64,000 bases of DNA, taken from the NCBI RefSeq assembly GCF_014253065.1, contig NZ_JACLZK010000001.1:1240001-1304000 (forward strand). Direction: 5' to 3'. Below the pieces are notes generated by a model, which did not search any database, was not told the origin of the DNA, and saw only the letters and a list, made by a program, of their open reading frames with translations. Positions 40,479-49,401 of the stretch are shown piece by piece. The position numbers were made by a program, and so were the translations under genes. This DNA is from Campylobacter massiliensis. Its GTDB lineage: Bacteria > Campylobacterota > Campylobacteria > Campylobacterales > Campylobacteraceae. Positions within the stretch are counted from its first letter, which is position 1. Each line of letters begins with the position of its first letter.

Positions 40479-41251
40479 TTATCTGAGATTTTTTGTTTCT
40501 GTTTTTATGATTTCGCCGTTTTCGCCGTAAAATTTCGTAGTCGCCGCGCCCGCTTTTGCGTCGGTTACGACCTCTTTTACGAGCTCGCCTTTTTCGTTAA
40601 ATTCCTTTTGTATTTTAACCGCTTCGTTTAGCGGCTTACCGAGCGATAAGCGCTGGTCTATCACGCTTTTTAGCTTGCCGCTCGGGTAGAAAAACTCAAA
40701 AAGCAGCGGGTCGCCGCCTAGCTGGTATATGCGGCTATTTAGGCGTCCGCTGTCGTCGTATTTTTCAAAAGTCGTTTCTTTTTTGCCCGTTCGAACGCTA
40801 ATGAATTCCTTATACGACGGTTTGCCGTCTTTACGGTATTCGGCTATGTTATTTTCGGTAAAAAAGCCTAAATTTGCGTCGAAGCGTTTTGTTTTTCGGT
40901 ACAGTTTTAGCACCTCGCCCGCGTCAAAATCCTCCAGCAGCTCTTTTTCTAGCCCGCTCCACAGGCACCTTTCGGCCGTGAACGCAGGCGCGTTTCGGTG
41001 CTCTTTTGAGTACACTTCAAGTAGCACCCAGCGCTCGTTTTTGCGGACGACGAGCGAGATTTTTAGCTTCGTAGAGGGATCATCGGGGATCTTGCGCTTG
41101 TACTTCTCGTCCGCCTCGTCGATGACGTAGCGATTTAGCTGCGCGCCGCTCGCGTCTAGCCGGGTGATGTAGAGTCTGTTACGTATTTGCCGCCTGCTTG
41201 CAGTGAGGTCGCGCAGGTCAAAACGATAAAAAGCTTTAATAAATTTTTCAT
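40479..41251 (-). pseudogene. Frameshifted secreted protein with YwqK/MORN-like repeats
   Basis: The ATG at 41251 follows TAAGGAGATAG and encodes a good signal peptide (MKNLLKLFIVLTCATSLQAG), but this frame stops after 31 codons at 41156. The remaining sequence continues in another frame to 40479, starting near RLYITRLDASGAQLNRYV and ending in repeats such as KYDDSGRLNSRIYQ, FFYPSGKLKSV and FYGENGEI. The body is clearly paralogous to the intact protein at 57577, and so is the signal peptide. One inserted base or two lost bases explain it. It may be a sequencing error or a true inactivation. Confidence 0.8.
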
Positions 41252-41499
41252 CTATCTCCTTAGGTTTTGCGCTTGCGTTGCGGCGGCGATTTTTGACTGT
41301 AACCTTGCGTAAATTTAAAGGATCGCGCCGCGCCTAAAATTCGCAAATTTGATCCTTGCTTTATTATGCGTATATTTTGCAAACAAGCGCCCGCTCGTCA
41401 AATTTGCCCGCTTGTCGGTTCGGTCAAATTTGACTTATCGCTTTTGGCCGTTTTGCCGCGATTTTTACCTTGCCTGCGCCGCTTGAGCGCGCTAGCCTT

Positions 41500-42594
41500 T
41501 TACTTCAAAATCGCAAAGCCGATACCGACTTTGTCGGTGTGGCGGTTGTAGTCGATGAGGCTCTCGCCGTATCCCGTGAAGTACTTCACGTAGCCGTAAA
41601 CGCCGCTCTTGCCAAACGGAAACAGCCAGCCAAGCTCGCCCGCGCCGCGGTTGGTTTTATCAAAATGCAGGTTGTTTCGCACCATCGCCGTAAAGACGTG
41701 ACCGCGGTAAGGCAGGGCGAAATTTATATCCATGTTGCTGAGGTATTTTTCGATGTCGGGATTGTCGTCGCTGCCTTTGCTCTCTGGTATGCGCGCCCAC
41801 GCTCGCGGGATCACGACTAGGCTACCTGCGTAAAGTTTAGCCTCGAGATATACGCGGTTCCATGAGCGCGACTTCTCGCCGCCTTGGCCGTTACTCTCGT
41901 GCAAAAGTCCCGCGCGTAGGTAATCAAGGCTCGGTAGCGCCTCAAATCTCATCGGAACGGTCACGAAAATCTCGGGGCGGTAGTTGGTTTCACGAAACGG
42001 CGTAGAGCTCTTGGCCGTCTGCCACCACGAGCTTTGCGAGTAGCCTGCAGAGATCGTTTCGTTCATGTCAAACACGTCGTAAAATAGCGGCTTTTGCAGG
42101 CTGATCTGAAAAGCGGTCTCAAATCTACGCCTACCCTCGACGTCGTTAAATGCGTAGGTTGCGGGCAAGAGGTAGTTTAAATGGTGCATTTTTAAGCCCA
42201 AAATTTCATCCACGTCGTATGCCTCGCCGCTCTCAAATTTCGCTTTCGGGCGCTCTTTGGAGGCGATCTTTTGCTCCTCTACGGGCGCGTCCGCTACGCT
42301 ATCTGAGGGCGCAATCACGGAGCGCTCCATGGCAGCCGTTTCGCCGTCCTCGTCCGTAAATATCGCCTTTTTGGCCGCCAGCTTATAAAGCTGAAGGGCT
42401 CTTGTTTTGTCGCCTTCGTATTCGAGCTTTGCGGCGGCTTCGTAGAGGCGTTTGGCTTCGTCTTTGGCTGTCGGTTCGGCCGAATTTTCGGCTGGATTTT
42501 CTGGCTGCGGGGCTAAATTTTGCTTCGCCGTTTCCGCATGAGCGGCTAGGGCTAAATTTAACAAAATCGCCGATAAAACGATAATTTTTTTCAT
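41500..42594 (-). CDS. pldA: Outer membrane phospholipase A
   Basis: 364 residues. Signal peptide 1-20 (ALAAHAET), a Glu/Ala-rich linker with one TPR-like helical pair (about 45-78), then the OMPLA beta-barrel (about 125-364). The catalytic dyad is His232 and Ser234 in LLHESNGQ; SSWWQ and YRPEIFVTVP are family features. It hydrolyses phospholipids displaced to the outer leaflet. Campylobacter PldA is linked to haemolysis. The stop is at 41500 and the start overlaps the mobA stop by four bases. Confidence 0.93.
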   Translation of the reverse strand: MKKIIVLSAILLNLALAAHAETAKQNLAPQPENPAENSAEPTAKDEAKRLYEAAAKLEYEGDKTRALQLYKLAAKKAIFTDEDGETAAMERSVIAPSDSVADAPVEEQKIASKERPKAKFESGEAYDVDEILGLKMHHLNYLLPATYAFNDVEGRRRFETAFQISLQKPLFYDVFDMNETISAGYSQSSWWQTAKSSTPFRETNYRPEIFVTVPMRFEALPSLDYLRAGLLHESNGQGGEKSRSWNRVYLEAKLYAGSLVVIPRAWARIPESKGSDDNPDIEKYLSNMDINFALPYRGHVFTAMVRNNLHFDKTNRGAGELGWLFPFGKSGVYGYVKYFTGYGESLIDYNRHTDKVGIGFAILK

Positions 42595-43256
42595 ATTTTT
42601 CCTTCTTTTAAGGCTTGTTCGTAATCTGCTTGATAGTTGATGTTAAAAAACTCGTCTTCGCGCGCGAATTTTACGATCTTGCAGCGGCAGCGGCTACGTA
42701 AAAGCCCGATCTTGTGCTCGCCCGCGGCAAAAAGCTCGCCCGCGTCGTCCGCTAAATCCCCGCTAAAAAATCCGCAAAGCGAGTGCGTATGCGACTCGTC
42801 CGCGGCGATGACCATATCGTATTCGCCGGCAAATTTATATAGCTCGCGCACGCACTCTTCGCTAACAAAAGGCATATCGGCCGGGACGATAAAGACGCTT
42901 TCGTTTGGGAAATTTTTAAGGATACTGTAAAGAGCTAGCATCGGAGAAAAGGCGTCCGGACTCAAATTTGCCGTATCTTGCACGCAAATTTGAGCTGAGT
43001 TTGGCGTGGTGTCGTTTTTATCGCTTACCGCGTTCAAATTTGACTGAGAGATCTCGTCTGCGCCGGCGTCTTTGATGAGCGGCAGGGGTGGGTTAAATTT
43101 TTCAAATTTAGAGCTAACGAATACGCGCTCGAAAATCCGCCCGAATTTATGCGCTCCGTAGTGCGTGAGCGTCGCAAATCCGCCAAAAGGCAGCAGCGTT
43201 TTGTCGCGGCCCATTCGCGAGCTTTTGCCGCCGGCCAAGATGACGCATGTTTTCAT
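42591..43256 (-). CDS. mobA: Molybdenum cofactor guanylyltransferase
   Basis: 221 residues. The nucleotidyltransferase start LAGGKSSRMGRDKTLLPFGG is perfect, and VPADMPFVSEECV follows. It adds GMP to molybdopterin for formate dehydrogenase- and nitrate reductase-type enzymes. Residues about 65-100 (between PLIKDA and FSPMLALYS) are an extra Asn/Ser/Asp-rich segment whose DNA contains three CAAATTTG motifs (42962-43051); usual MobA proteins pass directly from one block to the next. It overlaps pldA (ATGA). Confidence 0.9.
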   Translation of the reverse strand: MKTCVILAGGKSSRMGRDKTLLPFGGFATLTHYGAHKFGRIFERVFVSSKFEKFNPPLPLIKDAGADEISQSNLNAVSDKNDTTPNSAQICVQDTANLSPDAFSPMLALYSILKNFPNESVFIVPADMPFVSEECVRELYKFAGEYDMVIAADESHTHSLCGFFSGDLADDAGELFAAGEHKIGLLRSRCRCKIVKFAREDEFFNINYQADYEQALKEGKI

Positions 43257-43344
43257 TTTTTTCCTTAAGCAAAATTATAAGGCTAACTTTAGCTAAAAAC
43301 GGCTTTGATTTACCAAAATGCGCCCGCCGCACCCCAAAAAATAG

Positions 43345-43350
43345 TATAAT
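43345..43350 (+). promoter_or_regulatory. -10 box for SemiSWEET gene
   Basis: TATAAT, 21 nt before the ATG at 43372, with AAAGGAGAG between them. Confidence 0.55.
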
Positions 43351-43371
43351 ACGGACTTTAAAGGAGAGAAA

Positions 43372-43629
43372 ATGAGCGAGAAAAATTTACAAATTTTAGG
43401 CTGGATAGGCACGTGCCTGTCGGTTATCATGTATATTTCTTATATCCCGCAGATAATGGGCAACCTTGACGGCAACAAGACGCCTTTTATCCAGCCTCTA
43501 GCCGCAGCGATAAACTGCACGATCTGGACTAGCTACGGTCTGCTAAAAGCCAAGAGAGACTATCCGCTAGCTGCTGCGAATTTGCCGGGGATAATTTTTG
43601 GCCTTTTGGCAACGATAACGGCGTTTTAA
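43372..43629 (+). CDS. SemiSWEET sugar transporter
   Basis: 85 residues with three helices forming one PQ-loop/MtN3 repeat; the PQ motif is in MYISYIPQIMGN. Functions as a dimer to carry small sugars across the inner membrane by diffusion. Full length for the family, single gene with its own promoter. Substrate unknown. Confidence 0.88.
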   Translation: MSEKNLQILGWIGTCLSVIMYISYIPQIMGNLDGNKTPFIQPLAAAINCTIWTSYGLLKAKRDYPLAAANLPGIIFGLLATITAF

Positions 43630-43674
43630 GGGGCAATAGCGAGTCTTACTAATTGGGCACTAAAAGCAGAATGT

Positions 43675-44154
43675 TTATAACTCTTTTGCTATTGCGGTTA
43701 ATTTTTCTTTAATTTTATTGCCTTTTAAACCCAATAAAGAGATTATTTTTGTTAGTTCCTCTATTATCTCTTTCATGTTTTTATCATCATTGTCTGAGGT
43801 TCTAAGTCTTGTTGTGGTAAGTGGAATAAATTCCTGATATGTGATCATAAAATCTTTGTAGTCTTCTTGTAGCTCTGGCGCATAGAAACTAATTAGTAGG
43901 TGTAATTTGCTAGTATCTATTTTCGGACTTTCTATGCTTAAATTTGGGTTTATCAATAAAGATGCCTTGTAATGTAATCCTCCTAAAATATCACCAATTA
44001 TAATAAACGCTTCCTCTAGCTTTTGTCGCCTGAGTTTATTTTTGTCTTTTTTATTAGTGATCCAGACATGCACACATTGTGCACCGATTGTCAAAAGTGC
44101 ACCAAGGATAATCTTTATTGCATCTGCCCATAAATTGTCCACAGGATACTCCAT
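43675..44154 (-). CDS. A+T-rich hypothetical membrane protein
   Basis: 159 residues with one N-terminal helix (about 11-32), then Lys- and Glu-rich helical sequence. Codon use is much more A+T rich than in leuC or SemiSWEET, suggesting horizontal gain. It begins 8 nt after the leuC stop on the same strand, where leuD might be expected. No family recognised; there is no good ribosome site. Confidence 0.55.
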   Translation of the reverse strand: MEYPVDNLWADAIKIILGALLTIGAQCVHVWITNKKDKNKLRRQKLEEAFIIIGDILGGLHYKASLLINPNLSIESPKIDTSKLHLLISFYAPELQEDYKDFMITYQEFIPLTTTRLRTSDNDDKNMKEIIEELTKIISLLGLKGNKIKEKLTAIAKEL

Positions 44155-44162
44155 ATAAATGT

Positions 44163-45437
44163 TTATAAATCGCGCGGGTCGGCAATTTTGCCTGCGACGG
44201 CACTAGCTGCGGCTACGGCAGAATTCGCCAGATACACCTCGCTCGTGCGATCGCCCATACGGCCGACGAAGTTTCTGTTCGTCGTGCTCACGCAGCGCTC
44301 GCCCACGCCCAAAATCCCCATATATCCGCCCAGGCACGCGCCGCAGGTTGGATTTGAGACGACCGCGCCAGCCTCGGCAAATATGTCCATCAGCCCCTCT
44401 TTTTGCGCTTGCAGGGCGATCTTTTGCGTCGCAGGCGTGATGATGAGGCGGGTTTTGCGAGCTACCTTGCGGCCTTTTAGGATTTCAGCCGCGATGCGTA
44501 GATCGCTTAGCCTGCCGTTCGTGCAGCTACCGATAAAGGCCTGATCGATAGCGATATCGTCTCTGACGGCCTCGCGCACGCTCTTGCCGTTGCTAGGTAG
44601 AAACGGATATGCGATCACGGGATCGAGCTTGCTAACGTCGATCTCTAAAATTTGCTCGTAGTTTGCGCCCTCGTCGGAGTAGTGCAGCTTCGGCTCGGCG
44701 CGTAAGGTTTTGCCTTTCAAAAACTCTTTCGTGGTTTCATCGACCGCGATGATACCGCTTTTTCCGCCGGCCTCGATCGCCATGTTACACATGCTAAAAC
44801 GCCCGTCCATATCGAGGTTCTCTATCGTCTCGCCCGTAAACTCCAGCGCCTTATACAGCGCGCCGTCTACGCCGATGCGGCGGATGATCTCTAGGATGAG
44901 GTCCTTGCCGTAGACGTGGCGGTCTAGCTTGCCGCGAAAGATCACTTTGATAGTGGGCGGCACCTTAAACCAGTTTTTGCCCGTTATCATCGCGTAGGCT
45001 AGGTCGGTGCTACCCATGCCCGTGGCAAAGGCTCCCAGCGCGCCGTGGGTACAGGTGTGGCTATCGGCGCCGATGATGACGTCGCCAGGCACTACGAGTC
45101 CTTTTTCGGGCAAAAGCGCGTGCTCGATGCCCATGTCCTTTTCATCGAAATAGTTTTTCAAATCGTGCTTATACGCAAAATCGCGGCTGATTTTGGCTTG
45201 GTTGGCGCTTAGGATGTCTTTTGCCGGGATGTAGTGGTCCATCACGACGCTAAAGCCGTCCGGATTAGCTAGCCTTGTCGCGCCGCTTCGCTCAAACTGC
45301 TTGATGGAGATAGGAGTCGTGATGTCGTTGCCGATGACCATGTCGATGTCGCTTTCGATGATCTCGCCCGCGAAAACCTCGCGCCCTACGTGCTCGCTGA
45401 AAATCTTTTCGGTGATGGTTTGCTTTGAGTTTTGCAT
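44163..45437 (-). CDS. leuC: 3-isopropylmalate dehydratase, large subunit
   Basis: 424 residues, the shorter LeuC type. [4Fe-4S] ligands are in GSCTNGRLSDL and NPTCGACLGG; HTCTHGALGAFATGMGSTDLA is a conserved aconitase-family block. It isomerises isopropylmalate in leucine synthesis with the small subunit LeuD. No leuD, leuA or leuB is in the window. AAAAGGAAAA precedes the ATG. A homoaconitase-type enzyme is the alternative. Confidence 0.9.
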   Translation of the reverse strand: MQNSKQTITEKIFSEHVGREVFAGEIIESDIDMVIGNDITTPISIKQFERSGATRLANPDGFSVVMDHYIPAKDILSANQAKISRDFAYKHDLKNYFDEKDMGIEHALLPEKGLVVPGDVIIGADSHTCTHGALGAFATGMGSTDLAYAMITGKNWFKVPPTIKVIFRGKLDRHVYGKDLILEIIRRIGVDGALYKALEFTGETIENLDMDGRFSMCNMAIEAGGKSGIIAVDETTKEFLKGKTLRAEPKLHYSDEGANYEQILEIDVSKLDPVIAYPFLPSNGKSVREAVRDDIAIDQAFIGSCTNGRLSDLRIAAEILKGRKVARKTRLIITPATQKIALQAQKEGLMDIFAEAGAVVSNPTCGACLGGYMGILGVGERCVSTTNRNFVGRMGDRTSEVYLANSAVAAASAVAGKIADPRDL

Positions 45438-45847
45438 AAATTTTCCTTTTTTGCGGATGCCGCGCGTTTTAAAATTTAGCGATTCTAGCGAAAAATGGAT
45501 AAAAAGAGATTGAGATTAAAATTTGAGCGTTGCAAATGCGAACTCGGTTCGGCTAAATAGCGCAGTGCGCCGCGGATTTAAAACCGAATTCGGCGTTTTT
45601 GGGATGCGGATTTTGGCGAGTCAAATTTGAAGCGGAAATTTGCAAATTTGATTAAATTTGACTTCAAATTCGAGCGCAAAACGATAAGGCGAAGTATTTT
45701 TTTTTGCTAGACAAGGCGGAATTTAAATTTTAAGCGTAGGCTAGACCTCTGCTTGCAGTTGCGAGCAAAGCGAAGCAAAGATAGTCTGCCGAGCTTAAAA
45801 TTTAAATTTCAACGCCATATAGCGAGAAAAGACAAGCCGCTTAAATT
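45438..45847. other. Spacer carrying repeat pair
   Basis: No gene. It holds the end motif GGGATGCGGATTTTGGCG (45601-45618, degenerate) and palindromic repeat copy 3. Confidence 0.6.
45684..45840 (-). repeat. Palindromic repeat copy 3
   Basis: From ATAAGGCGAAGTATTTT to GACAAGCCGC. The perfect arms are ATTTAAATTTTAAGC (45721-45735) and GCTTAAAATTTAAAT (45793-45807). The GGCTTGTC end is 7-9 nt beyond the TonB-receptor stop on the minus strand. Confidence 0.8.
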
Positions 45848-47983
45848 TTAAAATTTAACGCTAACAGTCAGCATAAACTGCCTCGCATACCCCGGCTGTA
45901 TCGGTATGATATTGGCCTGCGTGCCGGTCGATGAGGACGTATAGTAGAGCTTATCGGTCAAGTTTTTGACGTTAAACGAGAAATTCGTCTCGTAGCCCGC
46001 GATCTTGGTATCGTAGCTGATAAATGCGTCGTAAACGACCGCATCGTCCATCTTAAAGCCCGTTCCCGCAGGCACGGCCGGTAAATTCGTCCTCATGTAG
46101 TAGGTGTACCATGAGCCAAAGTACCTCGCTCCGCCGCCGATCCTTAGGCCTTTTGCGCCTAGATGACTAAAGTCGTAGTTAGCAAAGAGGCTGGCTTGGT
46201 GCTTAGGCGTGGCTTCTAGCGGTTTGCCCACTAGCACGGCAAACGCGCCGCTATCCTTACGCACCTCGGTTTTAGTGTATGCGTAGCTAGCGCCCACGCT
46301 TAGCCCTTGCGTCACGCGGCCGTTAAAGTCAAACTCAAATCCTCTCGAGCGCGCCTCGCCCACGGGCGTACTTACGCTATTTACGGTGCGCATGATGTTT
46401 TTCTTATCGATGTTAAAGACCGCCGCGCTAGCCGTTATGCTATCGTTTTGAAATTTAGTTCCTAGCTCTATGCTTTTGCCTTCTTCGGGCTTTATGTCGC
46501 CGATGTCGTCGCCGCTGATCGCCATTTGCGGGCTAAAGCTTTGCGCGTAGTTGGTGTAAACGGACCACTCCGGCGTTAGCAGGTATAAAAGCCCCGTCTG
46601 CCACGTAAATTTGCCGTCTTGCTGATCGGTGGTGTTTGGTCCGCTGGTCGTGCCGCGAGCGACTTGGTTGTAGTATTCGTATCTAACGCCCAAAGAGTAG
46701 ATCAAATTTTCGGTCAAATTTATACTATCTTGCGCGTAAAATCCGATCGTTCTTAGCTTTTGATACTGGATACCGGAGGCTCGGTCGGACGGATAGGCGA
46801 CCGTGCCGTAGACTGGACTGTAGATATTTATCGGGAAGTTTCTGTGCGTCGTGCCGGAGCTATAGCTGTTTAGCGCGCCGGGTCTATAGCGGTAGTACTC
46901 CTTTGCGTCGATACCAAATAGCAAGTTATGCTCTATCTCGCCCGTTTGCACGTAACCGTTTAAATTTAACGACCCCGCGTGCGTGCGGTGGATAAATCCG
47001 TCATACGCCTCGTTTCGTCTAGCCGCAACGCCCGTGTTTAAATTTACGTTCATTAGCCTGATGTGGCCGTATTCGTGCTTTGAGCGCGAATACGCGTAAG
47101 CGCCGCGCAGTAGCCAGTCCTCGCCGATATTTTTTTCAAAATTTACATCTACGGTGTCGAGTCTGGTTTTTAGTTTATTAAACGGCTCGTCAAGGCGCCT
47201 TTTCTTATCTATCGGAAGTAGCTTGCCCGTGCTTGGAATGAGATACATACCGCGGTCGATCGGATCGGTCGATCGCGTGTGCGTATAGGCTAAATTTATG
47301 CGGTAATCATCGCCTTTATACGAGAGCGAAGGCGCAAAGAGGACGTTTTTATATTCGCCAAACTCTCTCCAGTAGTCTTTTTGCATCATATCAAATATAA
47401 ATCTATACGCAAAGCCGCTATCAGCGATCGGTCCCGTGCTGTCAAAGCCCGCGTTCCAGTAGTTGCGGTTGCCGATACCGGCCCAAATTTCGTTTGAGAA
47501 GTCGTATTTTGGCTTTTTAGTGACCATATTTATGATGCCGCCGGGCTCTTGCGCGCCGTAGAGCAAGCTAGCCGGGCCTTTTAGCACCTCGACGCTTTCT
47601 ACGGTTTTGTTAAAGCTATGCATGACGCTAGACGGTACGCCGTTTCGCATGATCGAGCCGTCGCGTCCGCCGCCAAAGCCTCGCTTAATGATCGAGTCAA
47701 AGATACCGCCCGTGGTGTTTCCGTAGCTAACTCCGCTCACGTTTTGAAGGCTCTCGGCTAGAGTCTCGGGTTTTTTATCCTTTAGTTGCTGCTGGGTTAC
47801 GACGTTTACCGTCTGCGGGATCTCTAAAATAGGCGTATTTGTTTTGCCTACTTCGCTGGTTTTGGCGCGGTATCCGTCGTCCGCGCTCTCGCTAATCTCG
47901 ACGCCTTGTAGCGCTACGTCGGCGGCGAAAATTTGAGTTAAAAGCAGCGACGAGGCCGCTAAACTTAGGCTAAATTTGTTCAT
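45848..47983 (-). CDS. TonB-dependent siderophore receptor
   Basis: 711 residues. Signal peptide 1-20; plug domain about 45-155 (ILEIPQTVNVVTQQQL, SVEVLKGPASLLYGAQEPGG); then a 22-strand barrel ending in the outer-membrane Phe (LTVSVKF). It imports ferric siderophores through the outer membrane with TonB-ExbBD. The ligand is unknown; the FhuA/FpvA-like group is closest. A candidate Fur box overlaps its promoter. TTTTTTCTCCG upstream reads as CGGAGAAAA, a good ribosome site. Confidence 0.92.
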   Translation of the reverse strand: MNKFSLSLAASSLLLTQIFAADVALQGVEISESADDGYRAKTSEVGKTNTPILEIPQTVNVVTQQQLKDKKPETLAESLQNVSGVSYGNTTGGIFDSIIKRGFGGGRDGSIMRNGVPSSVMHSFNKTVESVEVLKGPASLLYGAQEPGGIINMVTKKPKYDFSNEIWAGIGNRNYWNAGFDSTGPIADSGFAYRFIFDMMQKDYWREFGEYKNVLFAPSLSYKGDDYRINLAYTHTRSTDPIDRGMYLIPSTGKLLPIDKKRRLDEPFNKLKTRLDTVDVNFEKNIGEDWLLRGAYAYSRSKHEYGHIRLMNVNLNTGVAARRNEAYDGFIHRTHAGSLNLNGYVQTGEIEHNLLFGIDAKEYYRYRPGALNSYSSGTTHRNFPINIYSPVYGTVAYPSDRASGIQYQKLRTIGFYAQDSINLTENLIYSLGVRYEYYNQVARGTTSGPNTTDQQDGKFTWQTGLLYLLTPEWSVYTNYAQSFSPQMAISGDDIGDIKPEEGKSIELGTKFQNDSITASAAVFNIDKKNIMRTVNSVSTPVGEARSRGFEFDFNGRVTQGLSVGASYAYTKTEVRKDSGAFAVLVGKPLEATPKHQASLFANYDFSHLGAKGLRIGGGARYFGSWYTYYMRTNLPAVPAGTGFKMDDAVVYDAFISYDTKIAGYETNFSFNVKNLTDKLYYTSSSTGTQANIIPIQPGYARQFMLTVSVKF

Positions 47984-48004
47984 TTATTTTTTCTCCGTTT
48001 TAAA

Positions 48005-48025
48005 ATGTATTATCATTATATTATT
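48005..48025 (-). promoter_or_regulatory. Candidate Fur box over TonB-receptor promoter
   Basis: On the minus strand this reads AATAATATAATGATAATACA, similar to the Fur consensus GATAATGATAATCATTATC. TATAAT (48020-48015) lies inside it, 31 nt before the ATG at 47983. Iron-loaded Fur would cover the -10 box. Confidence 0.5.
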
Positions 48026-48056
48026 CTTGCGCTTAAATTTCGGTCGCATTTTAGGC

Positions 48057-48062
48057 TATAAT
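48057..48062 (+). promoter_or_regulatory. -10 box directly before NFACT gene (leaderless arrangement)
   Basis: TATAAT with only 7 nt before the ATG at 48070, and no Shine-Dalgarno between. The transcript would begin at or next to the start codon. Confidence 0.5.
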
Positions 48063-48069
48063 TTCGGCT

Positions 48070-49389
48070 ATGAAATACGCAAATTTAAAACAAATACAAT
48101 CTTTTCTAGGCAAATTTAAAAAAATAACCGCAATCAGACGCGCGGGCGATATGGCGATATTTATAGAATTTGACGGCGAGCTCGGACTATTTTTCGACCT
48201 TAGCAAATCTGACTCCGCGATCTACGCAAATCCTGATTTTCTAAATGTAAAAGAGTACAAAGCGCCCTTTGACGTCGCGCTTAAAAAGAGGTTTTGGGGG
48301 GCTAAAATTTTAAATTTAAGCGTGCCCGAGGGAAATAGAATTTTAAAGCTGGAGTGCGAATTCCAAGGCTCGTATAAGAGTTTAGCCTCGAGCCTGTTTT
48401 TGGAGTTTACGGGGCGATTTACCAACGCTATCATTACGGACGAAAAGGGCGTCATCGTCGAGGCTTTGCGCCATATAGATAATAATTTTCGCGTGATAAA
48501 ACCGGGGCGCGAGCTGCTAGAGCTGCCGCCGGCAGTGATAAAAGAGCGCCAGACGCCGCCGATAACGGATTTTGAGCGGTATTTTAGCGAGGAATTTAAG
48601 CGCGTAAATAACGCAAAGCTAGAAAATCTGCGCGCTGTAAAATCGGCCGCGATAGAGCGAAAAATGCAAAATTTAAGTGAGATTTTAGCGGGGCTTGAAA
48701 ACGAAAGCGACCTAAATGCGCAAAGCGAAATTTTAAGCAAAAACGCGGGGCTGATCTTATCAAATTTGCACGCGTTAAGAGACTACGAGCGCGAGGTAAC
48801 GCTAAATGATTTCGAGCGAGGCGAGGTGAGGCTCGTGCTGGACGATAGCCCAAAAATCGCCGCAAACGCGATGTTTGCCAAAGCAAAAAGGCTAAAACAA
48901 AAGGCGGCGGGTCTAACGATAGAGCGGCAAAATTTGACCGAAAAGCTGGAGTTTTTATCAAATTTACAAACGCTCGTAAATGAAGCAAAAAGCGCCGAAG
49001 AGCTAGAGGTCCTAGCGCCTAAAAAGGCCCGCGCCGTAAAGCAAAAAGAGCAAAATCAAAACGTCGAGGATTTTTACGTCGAAGGCTATAAAATCAGCAT
49101 CGGACGCAACGAAAAAGGCAACGTCTGGCTGCTAAAAAACTCGAAAAAAGACGACGTCTGGATGCATCTAAAAGACCTACCGTCCGCGCACGTCATCATC
49201 AAAACCGCAAAAAGCGCTCCCAGCGAGGAAATTTTGAGATTTGCGGCTAAAATTTGCGTAAATTTTAGCGTCAAAGGCGGCGGGACGTACGAGGTTGACT
49301 TTACCAAACGTAACAACGTCAAAATTACGAGTGGCGCAAATGTAAATTATATTAATTTTAAGACGATATTAGTAACAAAGCACGACTAA
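48070..49389 (+). CDS. NFACT-family protein (Rqc2/FbpA-like)
   Basis: 439 residues. The N-terminal NFACT-N domain (about 1-190) has a helical coiled section after it, and the C-terminal NFACT-R domain (about 330-439) includes ISIGRNEKGNVWLLKNS and DVWMHLKDLPSAHVII. Family members bind stalled 50S-peptidyl-tRNA complexes in ribosome quality control; some are annotated fibronectin-binding. As I recall, this gene precedes a small gene, cdsA and dxr in C. jejuni too. Confidence 0.88.
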   Translation: MKYANLKQIQSFLGKFKKITAIRRAGDMAIFIEFDGELGLFFDLSKSDSAIYANPDFLNVKEYKAPFDVALKKRFWGAKILNLSVPEGNRILKLECEFQGSYKSLASSLFLEFTGRFTNAIITDEKGVIVEALRHIDNNFRVIKPGRELLELPPAVIKERQTPPITDFERYFSEEFKRVNNAKLENLRAVKSAAIERKMQNLSEILAGLENESDLNAQSEILSKNAGLILSNLHALRDYEREVTLNDFERGEVRLVLDDSPKIAANAMFAKAKRLKQKAAGLTIERQNLTEKLEFLSNLQTLVNEAKSAEELEVLAPKKARAVKQKEQNQNVEDFYVEGYKISIGRNEKGNVWLLKNSKKDDVWMHLKDLPSAHVIIKTAKSAPSEEILRFAAKICVNFSVKGGGTYEVDFTKRNNVKITSGANVNYINFKTILVTKHD

Positions 49390-49401
49390 AAGGAGGCGAA
49401 A

